DNA of 14,071 nt from an uncultured Collinsella sp. (GCA_902478935.1 CABSMV010000046.1:1-14071); one strand, 5' to 3'. Counted from the stretch's first letter, positions 6,871-14,071 are shown. Made by a program: numbers and translations. The notes: generated by a model not told the origin, from the sequence alone.

Positions 6871-9800
6871 TTAGTTGATACGAATCTCGTCGTTTGCAGC
6901 GAGCTCCTGCATAAGGCGAGAGCGCAGGTCGTCCACGTAGCGCTCCACGTCCTCTGCGGACAAGAGGCGACTCGGCTTGGCCAAATCGGCGCGGCGCACG
7001 GTCTTGATCTTGCGCTGGGGCTTAGACGCGGGCACGGGCGCAGACGATGCGGCGCCCTTGTTGGAGATCTTCTTGACCACCTCACCCGTACTCGTGACCT
7101 CGGTGGTGCGGCGCTCGTTGTCCATTCGCATGCGGGCCTCATCCACGGCGTCGTATATCTTGTTGGTTGCAGCAACGATCCAGTTTTCCCAGTTTGCCGC
7201 GAGGGCGTTAAGCTCGTTGAGGCTCTGGACGCCATGGGCGCGGTTCTTGAACGACTCATACCTGGTGTTGGCGTCCGCGATGGCATCCTTGGCCTGCTTG
7301 ACAAAACCTTCTTGGCTCTCGGCCTGCTTCCGCAAATCCTGCAGGTCGTTTTCGATACGACACAAGAACTCGTTGCGGCGAATGCCCAGGTGCTTTTTGA
7401 TGTCTTCCTCGACGGGTGCCATCAACGGCTGAAGGTCTTTAATGCGGCCGTAGGGCTTTGGGTCTTTGAGGATCTCGCGTACCTTTGCCACGTTCTCCAC
7501 CGCGTTGGGAATGTCATCGGAGGCATACTCGATGCCCTCGGTGCGGCTCAAGAAATCCTTGGCGTGGTCAAACGCTGTTCGTTGGTTGGACTCGAAGAAC
7601 TCAACCACCTTGTCAAAGTCTTCCTTGGCATCGAGCAGGCGGTCCTCGTGCTTGGTGAACGTGGTCAAGAACGCCTCGGAATCGCTCTGGTCCTTAAGAA
7701 CGTCGACCACCTCCGAGCGCATCTTCTCGCACTCGTCCTCACCGGGATACGGGTAGGCCGGCTTGATACCCGTGTAGTAGTCGCGTGCCATGGCGACGCA
7801 CACCTCACGCAAGCCCTCAAGGCGCTCCTTGAGCTCGGCCACGAGCTTATCCTCGTTGGAGGGCACGGTCTTGAGATCAAACAGGCCACGCATAAGCTCG
7901 CCCGTGGCGCGCAGCAGCCGGTCGCTCATGCGCACGCGCAAACGCACCTGGGCCTTATCGGCATCCTTACGCAGGAGCGACACCATGCGGCTGTCGTTAG
8001 CTTGAACCGTCTGACCGCCAAACAGCACCTGCGCGCGCTGCTCCACTACAAGCTGCGCCACCACATTTGCGATGTCAACCTCGCGCCAGCCATAGGGCTT
8101 TTGCTGGTACCTGCGCTGGATATCGCCCATAGCGGTATCCAGGTGGCGCTGGTGCTGAACTTTGAGATAGTCCTCGACCTCCTTGAGCGCACGCGTGTTG
8201 CCCGCGTCCATGCCAGCGAGCCCCACTTGAACGTTGCCAGCCAGAGTGGAGCGAATATCGGAATCGCTCGTGACCGGCGCGCCGATATAGTCGGCCTTTT
8301 CAAAGACCACATCGCACAGCTGCGCCAGCACTTGCTCAAAGACCTGAGCGGGTTTGGCCGCGCGGACCTCAACAATGCGGCTGTTGACCGCGCAACGTGC
8401 ATGGAGCACAGCCTCGCTCAAAAGGGTATCGGCCTCTTTCTCGTTATAGGCTGCCTCGCGCATCTTGGACTCGACGATCTGGCGCGTACTCGGCTGAAGC
8501 TCCTGGAGATTTCGCGTCTTGGCGTACTTGCGGATCTTGGCGGCGTTGACGAGCGTCTCCCAATAATCCGCCTCGTCGCTCAAAGCCACGATGGCTTTGC
8601 CCGAAGAAGCCAAGGCCAGCTCGGTATCGTCCGCACGGCCCAGATCGCTCGCCATAGTCGCCACGCAAAGCTCCATGCCGCCCATGCTGGCACCGTGGAT
8701 TGAGCCGTCCACATAGCGGTCAAACGGAAAGTCGTTGGCCCCGCGGTTGAGTTTACGCGCGGTGTAGATGCTGTCGAACAGGCGCTTTTTGATAGACTCG
8801 ATCACCTGCGCGTTATCGACCGGAGTGCGTGCGATCTCCTGCGCTATCTCCTGCTCCTCGTCGGTGAGGAAGCTATAGGCATCGCCCTGGCGTGCCACGT
8901 AGTTCTCGCGCTCCAGGCGGGCAAGGGACTCCTTGACGCGGTCCTTGGGGGCGCGCATGCCCACGTCGAGGCCGTCGATCATGAAGATGGAGATGTTCTC
9001 GACCGTGGCCTTAACGTAGCCGATGTAACGAATCAGGTACAGGAGCTTGAGCACCTGAACGTCGTAGGGTTCAAGACCCTTTGCGTCCTCGGCCGCACGG
9101 ACCGCGCGGTCGACCACCTGGTTGATGCCGTGCTCAAGGTCTTTGGAGATAGTGTCGAAGAAGCACCAGAACGGCACGAGTGCACCGGTCTGGTCATACT
9201 GGATGGCCTGAGCGCTCTCCTGGAACGCGCTCAGCATGGAGCGCTCGCCCGTTGACATGTGCTTGGCCTTGACACCGTGCTTGCGCACCTCGGTCATCAC
9301 GTCGGGCAGGAGCTTAAACTGGTAGCCCACAAACGGGTAGCTGGCCACAAAATCCTTGGAGTTGGCGTAGCCGGCAAGGTCGGAGCGCGAGCCACCCTCA
9401 AAGGTAAAGTTGTTTTTAAGCACGGCGGCGTCTTGCTCGTAGACCTGTGCAAGCATATCGGCCGCCGGCGCGGTCTTTTCGAGCACACGGCGCTGGATGA
9501 CCTCGTCCACGCTGGAGCTGGAGAGCGAAAGGCGGGTATTGAAGCGGCCCTGGATCTTTGAAAAGTCGTTGCCCACGGGCAGGCTCAGGTTGTCGATGGC
9601 CTCCTGGCTCGTAACCATCACCCACACGCGGCCACCGCAGGCGGCACCCAGCTCCTCGACGATGGTCTGAAGGCTCAGCATAAGGCTTGGGTCCTTGTCG
9701 TTTGTAATAAACTGACCCACCTCGTCGACCATAAAGAGCAAACGGAAGTTGCCGCCGTGGGCCGCTGCCTGAGCGTCTACGTAGTCCTTGACCTTTTTGG

Positions 9801-10533
9801 CAAAGACATCGGGGGCCAAAACCTCGTCCTCAGAACCCTCGAGCCAGTTCCATGCGGCCTTTTCGCTCATGCCGAGCACGCTCTGCAGCACCTCGACGAC
9901 GTCGTCCTCAAAGTAGCTGTAGGTGTCGCGGGTCTGGAGCCAGGACTCGCCGTTCACGCGCTCAAAGGCCTCGCGGAACTCCTGGGTCTTGCCCAGGGAA
10001 TCGATGTAGTCCTCGAGCTTTGCAAGCTTTAGGTCCTCGCCGTAGAAGCCGCGCGCCTCGTAGAACATGCGCTCAAAGCCGCGAAGCAGCGCCGTGGGAG
10101 CCGTATCGCCCTGCTTCCACTGGCCCGCTTTGCTATCGATGTTAAAGAGGATGGCCTGCGTGGGCACCGAGCAGGCGCGCTCCATGGCAGCCGCGACCAT
10201 GGGGTCGACGATCTTGCCGTCAAAGTAGCGGATGGCGCTCTTACCGCCGATCTGGCGATTCTCGAGCAGGTAGCTCAGCATCTTGAGGAAGTGCGATTTA
10301 CCGGAACCGAAGAAACCACTGATCCACACGCCGATCTTGTCGGTGCGCGCATCGATGGCATCGCCGTAGGCCTTGAAGAACGTGGCAAAGTGCCTCTGCA
10401 ACTCGCGCGTCACCACGTACTCGTCAAGCTCTTGGCGGATGGACCCATCTTTTGAATCCTGGACCTTGACCACGCCGTTGATGGAGCGGTTAATGTCTTT
10501 TGCAAAGAGGTCGCGAATGATTGTGTTGTCCAC
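6871..10533 (-). CDS. brxC: BREX AAA+ ATPase BrxC
   Basis: BrxC is the large P-loop ATPase found in every type 1 BREX system and is needed for defence. It has 1220 residues from GTG 10533, the usual size. Walker A is GFFGSGKS (73-80, Lys79) and Walker B is LLFMVDEVGQF (265-275, Asp270-Glu271). The middle contains long helical segments. The C-terminus has a low-complexity Ala/Pro/Ser linker (about 1160-1180) and then a conserved tail, RLLSAEDVERYVDDLRSRL. I prefer GTG 10533, because AAAGGAG precedes it by 5 bases and the family starts with the same NTIIRDLF-type segment. An upstream in-frame ATG at 10593 would add 20 residues that include this ribosome binding site. The gene lies 78 bp after brxB and 66 bp before pglX. 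Confidence 0.95.
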   Translation of the reverse strand: MDNTIIRDLFAKDINRSINGVVKVQDSKDGSIRQELDEYVVTRELQRHFATFFKAYGDAIDARTDKIGVWISGFFGSGKSHFLKMLSYLLENRQIGGKSAIRYFDGKIVDPMVAAAMERACSVPTQAILFNIDSKAGQWKQGDTAPTALLRGFERMFYEARGFYGEDLKLAKLEDYIDSLGKTQEFREAFERVNGESWLQTRDTYSYFEDDVVEVLQSVLGMSEKAAWNWLEGSEDEVLAPDVFAKKVKDYVDAQAAAHGGNFRLLFMVDEVGQFITNDKDPSLMLSLQTIVEELGAACGGRVWVMVTSQEAIDNLSLPVGNDFSKIQGRFNTRLSLSSSSVDEVIQRRVLEKTAPAADMLAQVYEQDAAVLKNNFTFEGGSRSDLAGYANSKDFVASYPFVGYQFKLLPDVMTEVRKHGVKAKHMSTGERSMLSAFQESAQAIQYDQTGALVPFWCFFDTISKDLEHGINQVVDRAVRAAEDAKGLEPYDVQVLKLLYLIRYIGYVKATVENISIFMIDGLDVGMRAPKDRVKESLARLERENYVARQGDAYSFLTDEEQEIAQEIARTPVDNAQVIESIKKRLFDSIYTARKLNRGANDFPFDRYVDGSIHGASMGGMELCVATMASDLGRADDTELALASSGKAIVALSDEADYWETLVNAAKIRKYAKTRNLQELQPSTRQIVESKMREAAYNEKEADTLLSEAVLHARCAVNSRIVEVRAAKPAQVFEQVLAQLCDVVFEKADYIGAPVTSDSDIRSTLAGNVQVGLAGMDAGNTRALKEVEDYLKVQHQRHLDTAMGDIQRRYQQKPYGWREVDIANVVAQLVVEQRAQVLFGGQTVQANDSRMVSLLRKDADKAQVRLRVRMSDRLLRATGELMRGLFDLKTVPSNEDKLVAELKERLEGLREVCVAMARDYYTGIKPAYPYPGEDECEKMRSEVVDVLKDQSDSEAFLTTFTKHEDRLLDAKEDFDKVVEFFESNQRTAFDHAKDFLSRTEGIEYASDDIPNAVENVAKVREILKDPKPYGRIKDLQPLMAPVEEDIKKHLGIRRNEFLCRIENDLQDLRKQAESQEGFVKQAKDAIADANTRYESFKNRAHGVQSLNELNALAANWENWIVAATNKIYDAVDEARMRMDNERRTTEVTSTGEVVKKISNKGAASSAPVPASKPQRKIKTVRRADLAKPSRLLSAEDVERYVDDLRSRLMQELAANDEIRIN

Positions 10534-10611
10534 GGGTGCTCCTTTGGGTTTGGGAACGTTATGGCATAGGGTTGTTACCGGCGGCAGGGACATGCCTGCG
10601 GGGAGCCGTGC

Positions 10612-11304
10612 TTACGAGATATCGATGGCGCGGTAGTAGTTGTCGGCCGGCAGACGGTTAAAGAGCTGGAAAGAAGAGCCGTTGAAACTGCCCGGATAGG
10701 CGGCGACCACAGGCACCTCATCAAAATCCGCAAGCATGCAGTGGAGAAGCGTGTGCATGCGAAAGAACGGGAAGACCTCACCTGCACCGGTGAGGAGAAT
10801 GACGTCTCCGGGCGCGAACGGCTCGGTCTGCTCAAGGATGTACGCGGCAACTTTCTCGGGCGAGGCGAACTTGGCCACGTCCTCGAGCACGCGCTGGGTA
10901 CCGCGGCGCTCCTCTTGGCGCGGGATAGCCTTGAGGACACGGCGCTTTTCGAGAATTGCCAGCACGGCGTCGTAAAGGTTCACGACCTTGAGCGTGCACG
11001 GAAGCTTGTCGGCCTCGGCATCGCATGAAAGGGTGTCAAATAATGCACGCGCCTCAAACTCCAGCGCGGGGTCATAGCAAAAAGTGTGGAAGCCGATCTC
11101 ATTGCCTATGCCCTTGTTGGCCAAAAAGTCCTCGCTGCACAGGCACTCGCGTAGAAGCTGCGCACGGCGCTCAAATTCCTGACAGGCGCGCTCGGAGCGG
11201 GCATGCGCCGCCACGACGCTCTTGCGGGAATGGATGCCGATATTGGTGGTGAGATCGGTCGCCGGGGTGATAACAGGGTCGACGGCGCTTTTGACGGGAG
11301 CCAC
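10612..11304 (-). CDS. brxB: BREX protein BrxB (DUF1788 family)
   Basis: BrxB is a small core BREX protein of unknown biochemical activity, a little over 200 residues in most systems and 230 here. The C-terminal half carries the family hallmark LTGAGEVFPF (171-180) and then SFQLFNRLPADNYYRAIDI, which is strongly conserved in DUF1788. NLYDAVLAILEK and a charged helix precede it. The start is GTG 11304, one base after the brxA stop, with GGTGAT (good 16S pairing) five bases before it, so translation is likely coupled to brxA. No signal peptide or membrane segment is visible. Confidence 0.93.
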   Translation of the reverse strand: MAPVKSAVDPVITPATDLTTNIGIHSRKSVVAAHARSERACQEFERRAQLLRECLCSEDFLANKGIGNEIGFHTFCYDPALEFEARALFDTLSCDAEADKLPCTLKVVNLYDAVLAILEKRRVLKAIPRQEERRGTQRVLEDVAKFASPEKVAAYILEQTEPFAPGDVILLTGAGEVFPFFRMHTLLHCMLADFDEVPVVAAYPGSFNGSSFQLFNRLPADNYYRAIDIS

Positions 11305-11305
11305 G

Positions 11306-11956
11306 CTACATCACCGCCCTGCCGGTAAGGGCCGCGATAAGCGGCTGCTCGCCCAGCTGAACCAAGGCTCGCTCGACATCGGAATCGAGGAAGAGTGGTG
11401 ACAGGCGCTCGGTCTCCGGGCCCAGGCCCTCGCCGATAAGGCCAGCATGGCGGAGCGTCTGGCGGAGCGAGCCCTTAATGCGCTTGACCGTGGCCTCAGT
11501 CCAGCGGGCCGCGTCCGGATACTCCGTGGTAAAGCGTGTCATAAAGGCGTTGAGGTCAACCGCCGTAAAGGCATAATCGAAGTTTTGTAGGCGCTCCCCT
11601 ACCTCGACGAGCACGAGCTCGCGCACGATATCGTAGCGGCAGATCATGCTGTAGAAGATGGCCTGGTCCGCCTGCGTGGGAGTGCCGGATGCCATGAGCC
11701 TGGTTAGGGATGACGCAGCCTCGACGGCGGTTTTGGGGTCGATGCCGCGCGCGGCGCATACGGCGTCCGTGGGCACCATGGCGTCAAGGCGGCGAAGGCA
11801 CACGGTTGCGCGGTTGGCGACCATGCGCTCCGTGGGATATTGAAAGAGGTTCTCGCTCTTTACGCGTACAATGACCTGCTCGTCGCTTGCGCCCTGCATA
11901 CGAAGGGCAGCGACGATGCGCATCTCATGCGGGAGGAATTGCTCGCGGGTGAGCAC
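11306..11956 (-). CDS. brxA: BREX protein BrxA (DUF1819 family)
   Basis: BrxA is the first gene of type 1 BREX operons, a small helical protein reported to bind DNA in characterised systems. The 216-residue product matches the DUF1819 size and layout: an N-terminal ETR-like segment (FLPHEMRIVAALRMQG), a middle helix bundle (SLTRLMASGTPTQADQAIFYSM) and a C-terminal segment with LRHAGLIGEG before the acidic LSPLFLDSDVERAL. The only usable start I see is GTG 11956; the frame upstream has no ATG, GTG or TTG before a TAA at 11983-11981. Its first G is the last base of a ten-G run, so the normal ribosome binding site is replaced by poly-G. It ends one base before brxB. Confidence 0.88.
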   Translation of the reverse strand: MLTREQFLPHEMRIVAALRMQGASDEQVIVRVKSENLFQYPTERMVANRATVCLRRLDAMVPTDAVCAARGIDPKTAVEAASSLTRLMASGTPTQADQAIFYSMICRYDIVRELVLVEVGERLQNFDYAFTAVDLNAFMTRFTTEYPDAARWTEATVKRIKGSLRQTLRHAGLIGEGLGPETERLSPLFLDSDVERALVQLGEQPLIAALTGRAVM

Positions 11957-11965
11957 CCCCCCCCC
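11956..11965 (-). repeat. Run of ten G at the brxA start codon
   Basis: Ten consecutive C on the + strand (G on the brxA strand) end with the first base of the GTG start. Runs of this length are prone to slipped-strand length change. Here a change would alter the spacing and pairing of the ribosome binding region, not the reading frame. Homopolymers are also a place where sequencing and assembly can miscount. Confidence 0.6.
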
Positions 11966-12025
11966 GAACGCTTTTTGTGGTTATATCCACAGTACACGCT
12001 CCAAGGGTGTCAAAGGCTGTCACAA

Positions 12026-12059
12026 GTGCGCCGCAACCCGGCAGGCAGGCGCGGCGCAC
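12026..12059. repeat. 9-bp inverted repeat (hairpin) in the brxA leader
   Basis: GTGCGCCGC (12026-12034) and GCGGCGCAC (12051-12059) pair perfectly around a 16-base GC-rich centre. No U-run follows on either strand, so it is not a standard terminator. It would sit in the brxA mRNA leader about 70 bases before the start codon and might control translation or bind a regulator. Confidence 0.5.
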
Positions 12060-12068
12060 ATGACAATA

Positions 12069-12097
12069 ATCATACCTGTTGGTAAAAAAGTTACCAC
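12069..12097 (-). promoter_or_regulatory. Candidate BREX promoter with palindrome in its spacer
   Basis: On the brxA strand TATGAT (12074-12069) matches the -10 box at five of six positions. At 17 bp spacing the -35 is GTGGTA (12097-12092), a poor match. The spacer holds the palindrome TGGTAA-N5-TTACCA (12080-12096), a natural place for a repressor to block polymerase. It would give a leader of about 105 bases. The palindrome is seen; the promoter call is tentative. Confidence 0.35.
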
Positions 12098-12257
12098 GCC
12101 CAGAGTGTCAAATGTTGAGCAACAAAATTTAATCCGGTTAACGGTCATTTTCGCAGCTTAGAAACTTTAACGAGGTCGCCCCAAATCACACTTGCCAGAC
12201 AACCGCGCTTACGAATGCAGGCACGCACACGCCCAACGCCACCCTCCGCTACACTCA

Positions 12258-12285
12258 ACATAGAGTTATACATATGATTCTATGT
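12258..12285. promoter_or_regulatory. Operator-like inverted repeat upstream of the antitoxin-like gene
   Basis: ACATAGA (12258-12264) and TCTATGT (12279-12285) are perfect inverted copies with a 14-base AT-rich centre containing TATACA and TATGAT. The right arm touches the AAGGAG ribosome binding site (12286-12291). The arrangement resembles the self-regulated operators of antitoxin genes, where the antitoxin dimer covers the -10 region. Confidence 0.5.
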
Positions 12286-12297
12286 AAGGAGTTTCAT

Positions 12298-12471
12298 ATG
12301 CCTGTCGTAAAGCCTATTTCTGATCAGACGCGCGCGCTAACTACCATTCAGGAACGCGAAGATCACATTCAACGTACCATCGCTCATGGTTACGACGACC
12401 TCACCAACGGTCGTGTGCGCCCCTGGAAACAAGCAAAAGCTGAGGCAGATCGGATGCGAGCCATCAGGTAA
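12298..12471 (+). CDS. Small orphan antitoxin-like protein (Phd/YefM- or RelB-like)
   Basis: This is a 57-residue protein. It opens MPVVKPISD, like many Phd/YefM antitoxins, then departs from that family. The second half (HGYDDLTNGRVRPWKQAKAEADRMRAIR in part) resembles the C-terminal toxin-binding tail of RelB-type antitoxins. The start ATG 12298 has AAGGAG six bases upstream. An in-frame ATG at 12274 lies inside the inverted repeat and lacks a ribosome binding site, so I reject it. There is no toxin gene beside it: the next gene is serC and the upstream gene is divergent brxA. It may be an orphan antitoxin, a regulator of the adjacent operon, or a chromosomal remnant. The ORF is well supported; the function is uncertain. 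Confidence 0.65.
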   Translation: MPVVKPISDQTRALTTIQEREDHIQRTIAHGYDDLTNGRVRPWKQAKAEADRMRAIR

Positions 12472-12559
12472 GGCCACCTCTCCCCCATGTAACCATCCTG
12501 TAAATCATAGCGGCGCACTCGGGTTTTGCTGTGATGCGGTCGCGCCTGGCGCTCCACTG

Positions 12560-12568
12560 TGCTAAAGT
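12560..12568 (+). promoter_or_regulatory. Extended -10 promoter of serC
   Basis: TGCTAAAGT fits the extended -10 form TGnTAnnnT, with no good -35 at 17 bp. Transcription would begin near 12575, giving a leader of about 33 bases that carries GAGGGGGA just before the serC start. The 136-bp gap between the small gene and serC shows nothing else. Confidence 0.45.
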
Positions 12569-12607
12569 ATCCCGAACGTTCAAACGACTACGAGGGGGAA
12601 CTAGAAG

Positions 12608-13732
12608 ATGGCACGTGTGCACAACTTCTCAGCTGGCCCGGCAGCGCTGCCCACAAGCGTGCTCGCCGAGATCGCCGACGAGATGATGGACTACCGCGGT
12701 TGCGGCATGTCCGTGCTCGAGATGAGTCATCGATCTAGCATGTACCAGCAGATCATCGATGACGCTGAGGCAACTCTGCGCCGCCTGCTGAGCATCCCCA
12801 ACAACTACCGCGTCCTGTTTTTGCAGGGCGGCGCCACGCTGCAGTTTGCGGGCATCCCCATGAACCTCATGCGCCGCGGCCGCGCCGGCTACATCGTGAC
12901 CGGCAACTTTGCCAACAAGGCATACAAAGAAGCCGACAAGTACGGCGAGGCCGTGCTGCTCGCGAGCTCCGAGGACACCAACTTCGACCGCATCCCCGAC
13001 ATGGCCGACATCAACGCCCGCATTGCCGCCGAGGCCGCGAGCGACGGGCTCGACTACGTCTACATCTGCCAGAACAACACCATCTTTGGCACCATGTACC
13101 ACGAGCTGCCCAACTGCGGCGACGTGCCGCTGGTCGCCGATGTCTCGAGCTGCTTTCTGTCGCAGCCGCTCGACGTTGAGCGCTACGGGCTCATTTACGC
13201 CGGCGCGCAGAAAAACGCCGGTGCCGCGGGTGTGACCGTGGTCATCGTGCGCGACGACCTCATCGCAGATGGCCCCGCCTTTGCGCAGACGCCGCAGTAC
13301 ATGGACCTCAAGACCCAGGCCGCCAAGGGCTCCATGCTCAACACGCCCAACACCTTTGGTATCTACGTATGCGGCAAGGTGTTCCGTTGGGTTGAGAAAA
13401 CCGGCGGACTTGCCGCCATGGCCGAGCGCAACTGGGCCAAGGCCAATCTGCTCTATGACCTGCTCGAGCACAGCGAGCTGTTCCATAGCACTACGCAGGC
13501 CGACAGCCGCTCCATCGCCAACGTCACCTTCCGCACCGGCGACGCCGAACTCGACGCGGCCTTTGTCGCAGGCGCGGCCGGGCACCAGATTCAAAACGTC
13601 AAGGGCCATCGCCTGGTGGGCGGTATGCGCGCCAGCGTCTACAACGCCGTAACCATGGAAGACGTGCAGGCACTGGCCTCGTACATGAAGGACTTCGAAG
13701 CGCAGCATAGTTTGAGTCCGCGATCTAACTAG
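12608..13732 (+). CDS. serC: Phosphoserine aminotransferase SerC
   Basis: SerC is a PLP enzyme of serine biosynthesis that turns 3-phosphohydroxypyruvate plus glutamate into phosphoserine and 2-oxoglutarate. It also acts on the analogous step of pyridoxal phosphate synthesis in some bacteria. The 374 residues are near the usual 360. The N-terminus HNFSAGPAALP is the family signature. QGGATLQFAGIPMNL (73-87), Asp178 in VADVSSCFLSQPLD, and the PLP lysine Lys202 in YAGAQKNAGAAG are all intact, as are SMLNTPNTF and the closing VGGMRASVYNA. The start ATG 12608 follows GAGGGGGA. serA lies 69 bp downstream, so the two probably form an operon. Confidence 0.96.
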   Translation: MARVHNFSAGPAALPTSVLAEIADEMMDYRGCGMSVLEMSHRSSMYQQIIDDAEATLRRLLSIPNNYRVLFLQGGATLQFAGIPMNLMRRGRAGYIVTGNFANKAYKEADKYGEAVLLASSEDTNFDRIPDMADINARIAAEAASDGLDYVYICQNNTIFGTMYHELPNCGDVPLVADVSSCFLSQPLDVERYGLIYAGAQKNAGAAGVTVVIVRDDLIADGPAFAQTPQYMDLKTQAAKGSMLNTPNTFGIYVCGKVFRWVEKTGGLAAMAERNWAKANLLYDLLEHSELFHSTTQADSRSIANVTFRTGDAELDAAFVAGAAGHQIQNVKGHRLVGGMRASVYNAVTMEDVQALASYMKDFEAQHSLSPRSN

Positions 13733-13748
13733 CCCGCAACGCGCGGGC
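13732..13748 (+). repeat. Short hairpin between serC and serA
   Basis: GCCCGC and GCGGGC pair perfectly around a five-base loop, starting at the last base of the serC stop codon. No U-run follows, so it is more likely an mRNA 3'-end or spacing element than a terminator, and serA can be read through. Confidence 0.35.
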
Positions 13749-13801
13749 CGACCAGCCACTTCAAACCACTTGTTTTAGACAAACCTGCTAAGGAGTTTTC
13801 C

Positions 13802-14022
13802 ATGCGCAAGATTAAGACCATCGACGACATTACCAAAGACGGCAAGGTCGAGTTTGGCGAGGGCTACGAGTTCGTAGGCACCGCCGAGGAGGCCGACGCC
13901 ATCCTGATGCGCTCCACCGACCTGCACGGCTACGAGCTGCCCGAGGGCATTCGCGCCATCGCCCGCTGCGGCGCCGGCGTCAACAACATCCCCGTCGAGG
14001 AGTACGCCAAGAAGGGCGTCGT
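13802..14022 (+). CDS. serA: D-3-phosphoglycerate dehydrogenase SerA (5' part only)
   Basis: SerA oxidises 3-phosphoglycerate to 3-phosphohydroxypyruvate, the first step of serine synthesis and the substrate source for SerC. Only 73 codons plus two bases are genomic. They cover the start of the D-isomer 2-hydroxyacid dehydrogenase fold, with ADAILMRSTDLH and the conserved ARCGAGVNNIPVEEYAKKGV segment. ATG 13802 has AAGGAG six bases upstream. The frame continues to 14062, but its last 12 residues (CLLYTSPSPRDS) are translated adapter and must not be annotated as protein. Confidence 0.9.
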
Positions 14023-14071
14023 CTGTCTCTTATACACATCTCCGAGCCCACGAGACTCCTGAGCATCTCGT
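14023..14071 (+). other. Nextera adapter read-through with index (assembly artefact)
   Basis: Bases 14023-14056 are the reverse complement of the Nextera read-2 adapter, beginning CTGTCTCTTATACACATCT. Bases 14057-14064 (TCCTGAGC) match the i7 index known as N704, and 14065-14071 start the P7 flow-cell sequence. None of this is genome. Confidence 0.98.

Larger units (their letters stand above)
26..11956 (-). other. Type 1 BREX phage-defence locus (incomplete)
   Basis: The order brxA-brxB-brxC-pglX-pglZ, all on the minus strand with short or no gaps, is the diagnostic layout of type 1 BREX. That system methylates host DNA through PglX and blocks replication of unmodified phage DNA without clearly cutting it. 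Only brxL, the Lon-like protease/ATPase gene that normally follows pglZ, is not seen, because the contig ends inside pglZ. The locus departs from the standard layout by splitting pglX around an extra HEPN-like gene. No recombinase, integrase or BrxR-type WYL regulator is present in the window. Confidence 0.93.
11957..12297. other. Divergent regulatory region between brxA and the antitoxin-like gene
   Basis: This 341-bp non-coding stretch is richer in A+T in its middle than the genes. It contains the ten-G run, a GC-rich hairpin, a short palindrome in a candidate BREX promoter, two direct copies of TTTGACAC on the minus strand (12007-12014 and 12105-12112), and a 28-bp inverted repeat next to the + strand gene. 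No RNA gene or further ORF with a ribosome binding site is visible. Confidence 0.6.

Noticed and set aside
10534..10593. 20-residue N-terminal extension of BrxC from ATG 10593
   Set aside because: It would translate through the AAAGGAG ribosome binding site. GTG 10533 gives the usual family N-terminus.
12026..12059. Rho-independent terminator upstream of brxA
   Set aside because: The stem is good but neither strand has a following T-run.
12274..12297. Upstream ATG 12274 for the antitoxin-like gene
   Set aside because: It lies inside the inverted repeat with no ribosome binding site, whereas ATG 12298 has AAGGAG at ideal spacing.
12629..13759. 376-codon minus-strand frame opposite serC
   Set aside because: serC on the + strand has every catalytic residue and family motif. 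The antisense frame has Val/Gly/His-rich composition typical of a shadow.
1..14071. CRISPR array, tRNA, rRNA, insertion sequence or recombinase gene
   Set aside because: No regularly spaced repeats, cloverleaf, transposase or tyrosine recombinase motifs were found on either strand.

Overview
The window looks like one whole assembled contig from a high-GC, host-associated actinobacterium. A Coriobacteriia/Collinsella-like genome is my best guess, from the codon bias, extended -10 promoters (TGnTAnnnT) and the style of the serC-serA pair; I could not confirm this by a search. Both ends are artificial: bases 1-25 and 14023-14071 are Illumina Nextera adapter, so the first and last genes are cut by library ends, not by biology.

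The left 12 kb is a type 1 BREX phage-defence operon, transcribed right to left: brxA (11956-11306), brxB (11304-10612), brxC (10533-6871), pglX (from 6804), pglZ (2431-26, cut by the adapter). brxL, normally next, would lie beyond the contig. BrxC is an AAA+ ATPase, PglX the N6-adenine methyltransferase that marks self DNA, PglZ an alkaline-phosphatase-superfamily protein, and BrxA and BrxB small core proteins.

The unusual part is pglX. It is split into an 836-residue piece carrying the methyltransferase motifs (6804-4294) and a 322-residue piece carrying the conserved C-terminal domain (3423-2455). Between them sit a roughly 200-residue gene with a HEPN-type RNase signature (RNGFAH) and a 261-bp spacer. 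The HEPN-like gene is coupled to the end of the first pglX piece: its Shine-Dalgarno sequence overlaps that stop codon. The second piece has its own ribosome binding site. The inserted gene, the spacer and the probable target-recognition end of the first piece form a low-GC island (about 45% in 3661-4260, against about 60-65% on either side). This suggests a horizontally exchanged cassette placed at a PglX domain boundary. It could be a two-subunit PglX with an embedded effector, or a disrupted PglX.

Upstream of brxA is a 341-bp divergent regulatory region. It holds a run of ten G directly at the brxA start, a hairpin, a palindrome in a candidate promoter spacer, and a 28-bp operator-like inverted repeat. 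The repeat precedes a 57-residue orphan antitoxin-like gene on the + strand. The right end is core metabolism on the + strand: serC (phosphoserine aminotransferase) and the first 73 codons of serA (phosphoglycerate dehydrogenase), so the defence operon sits beside serine biosynthesis genes.
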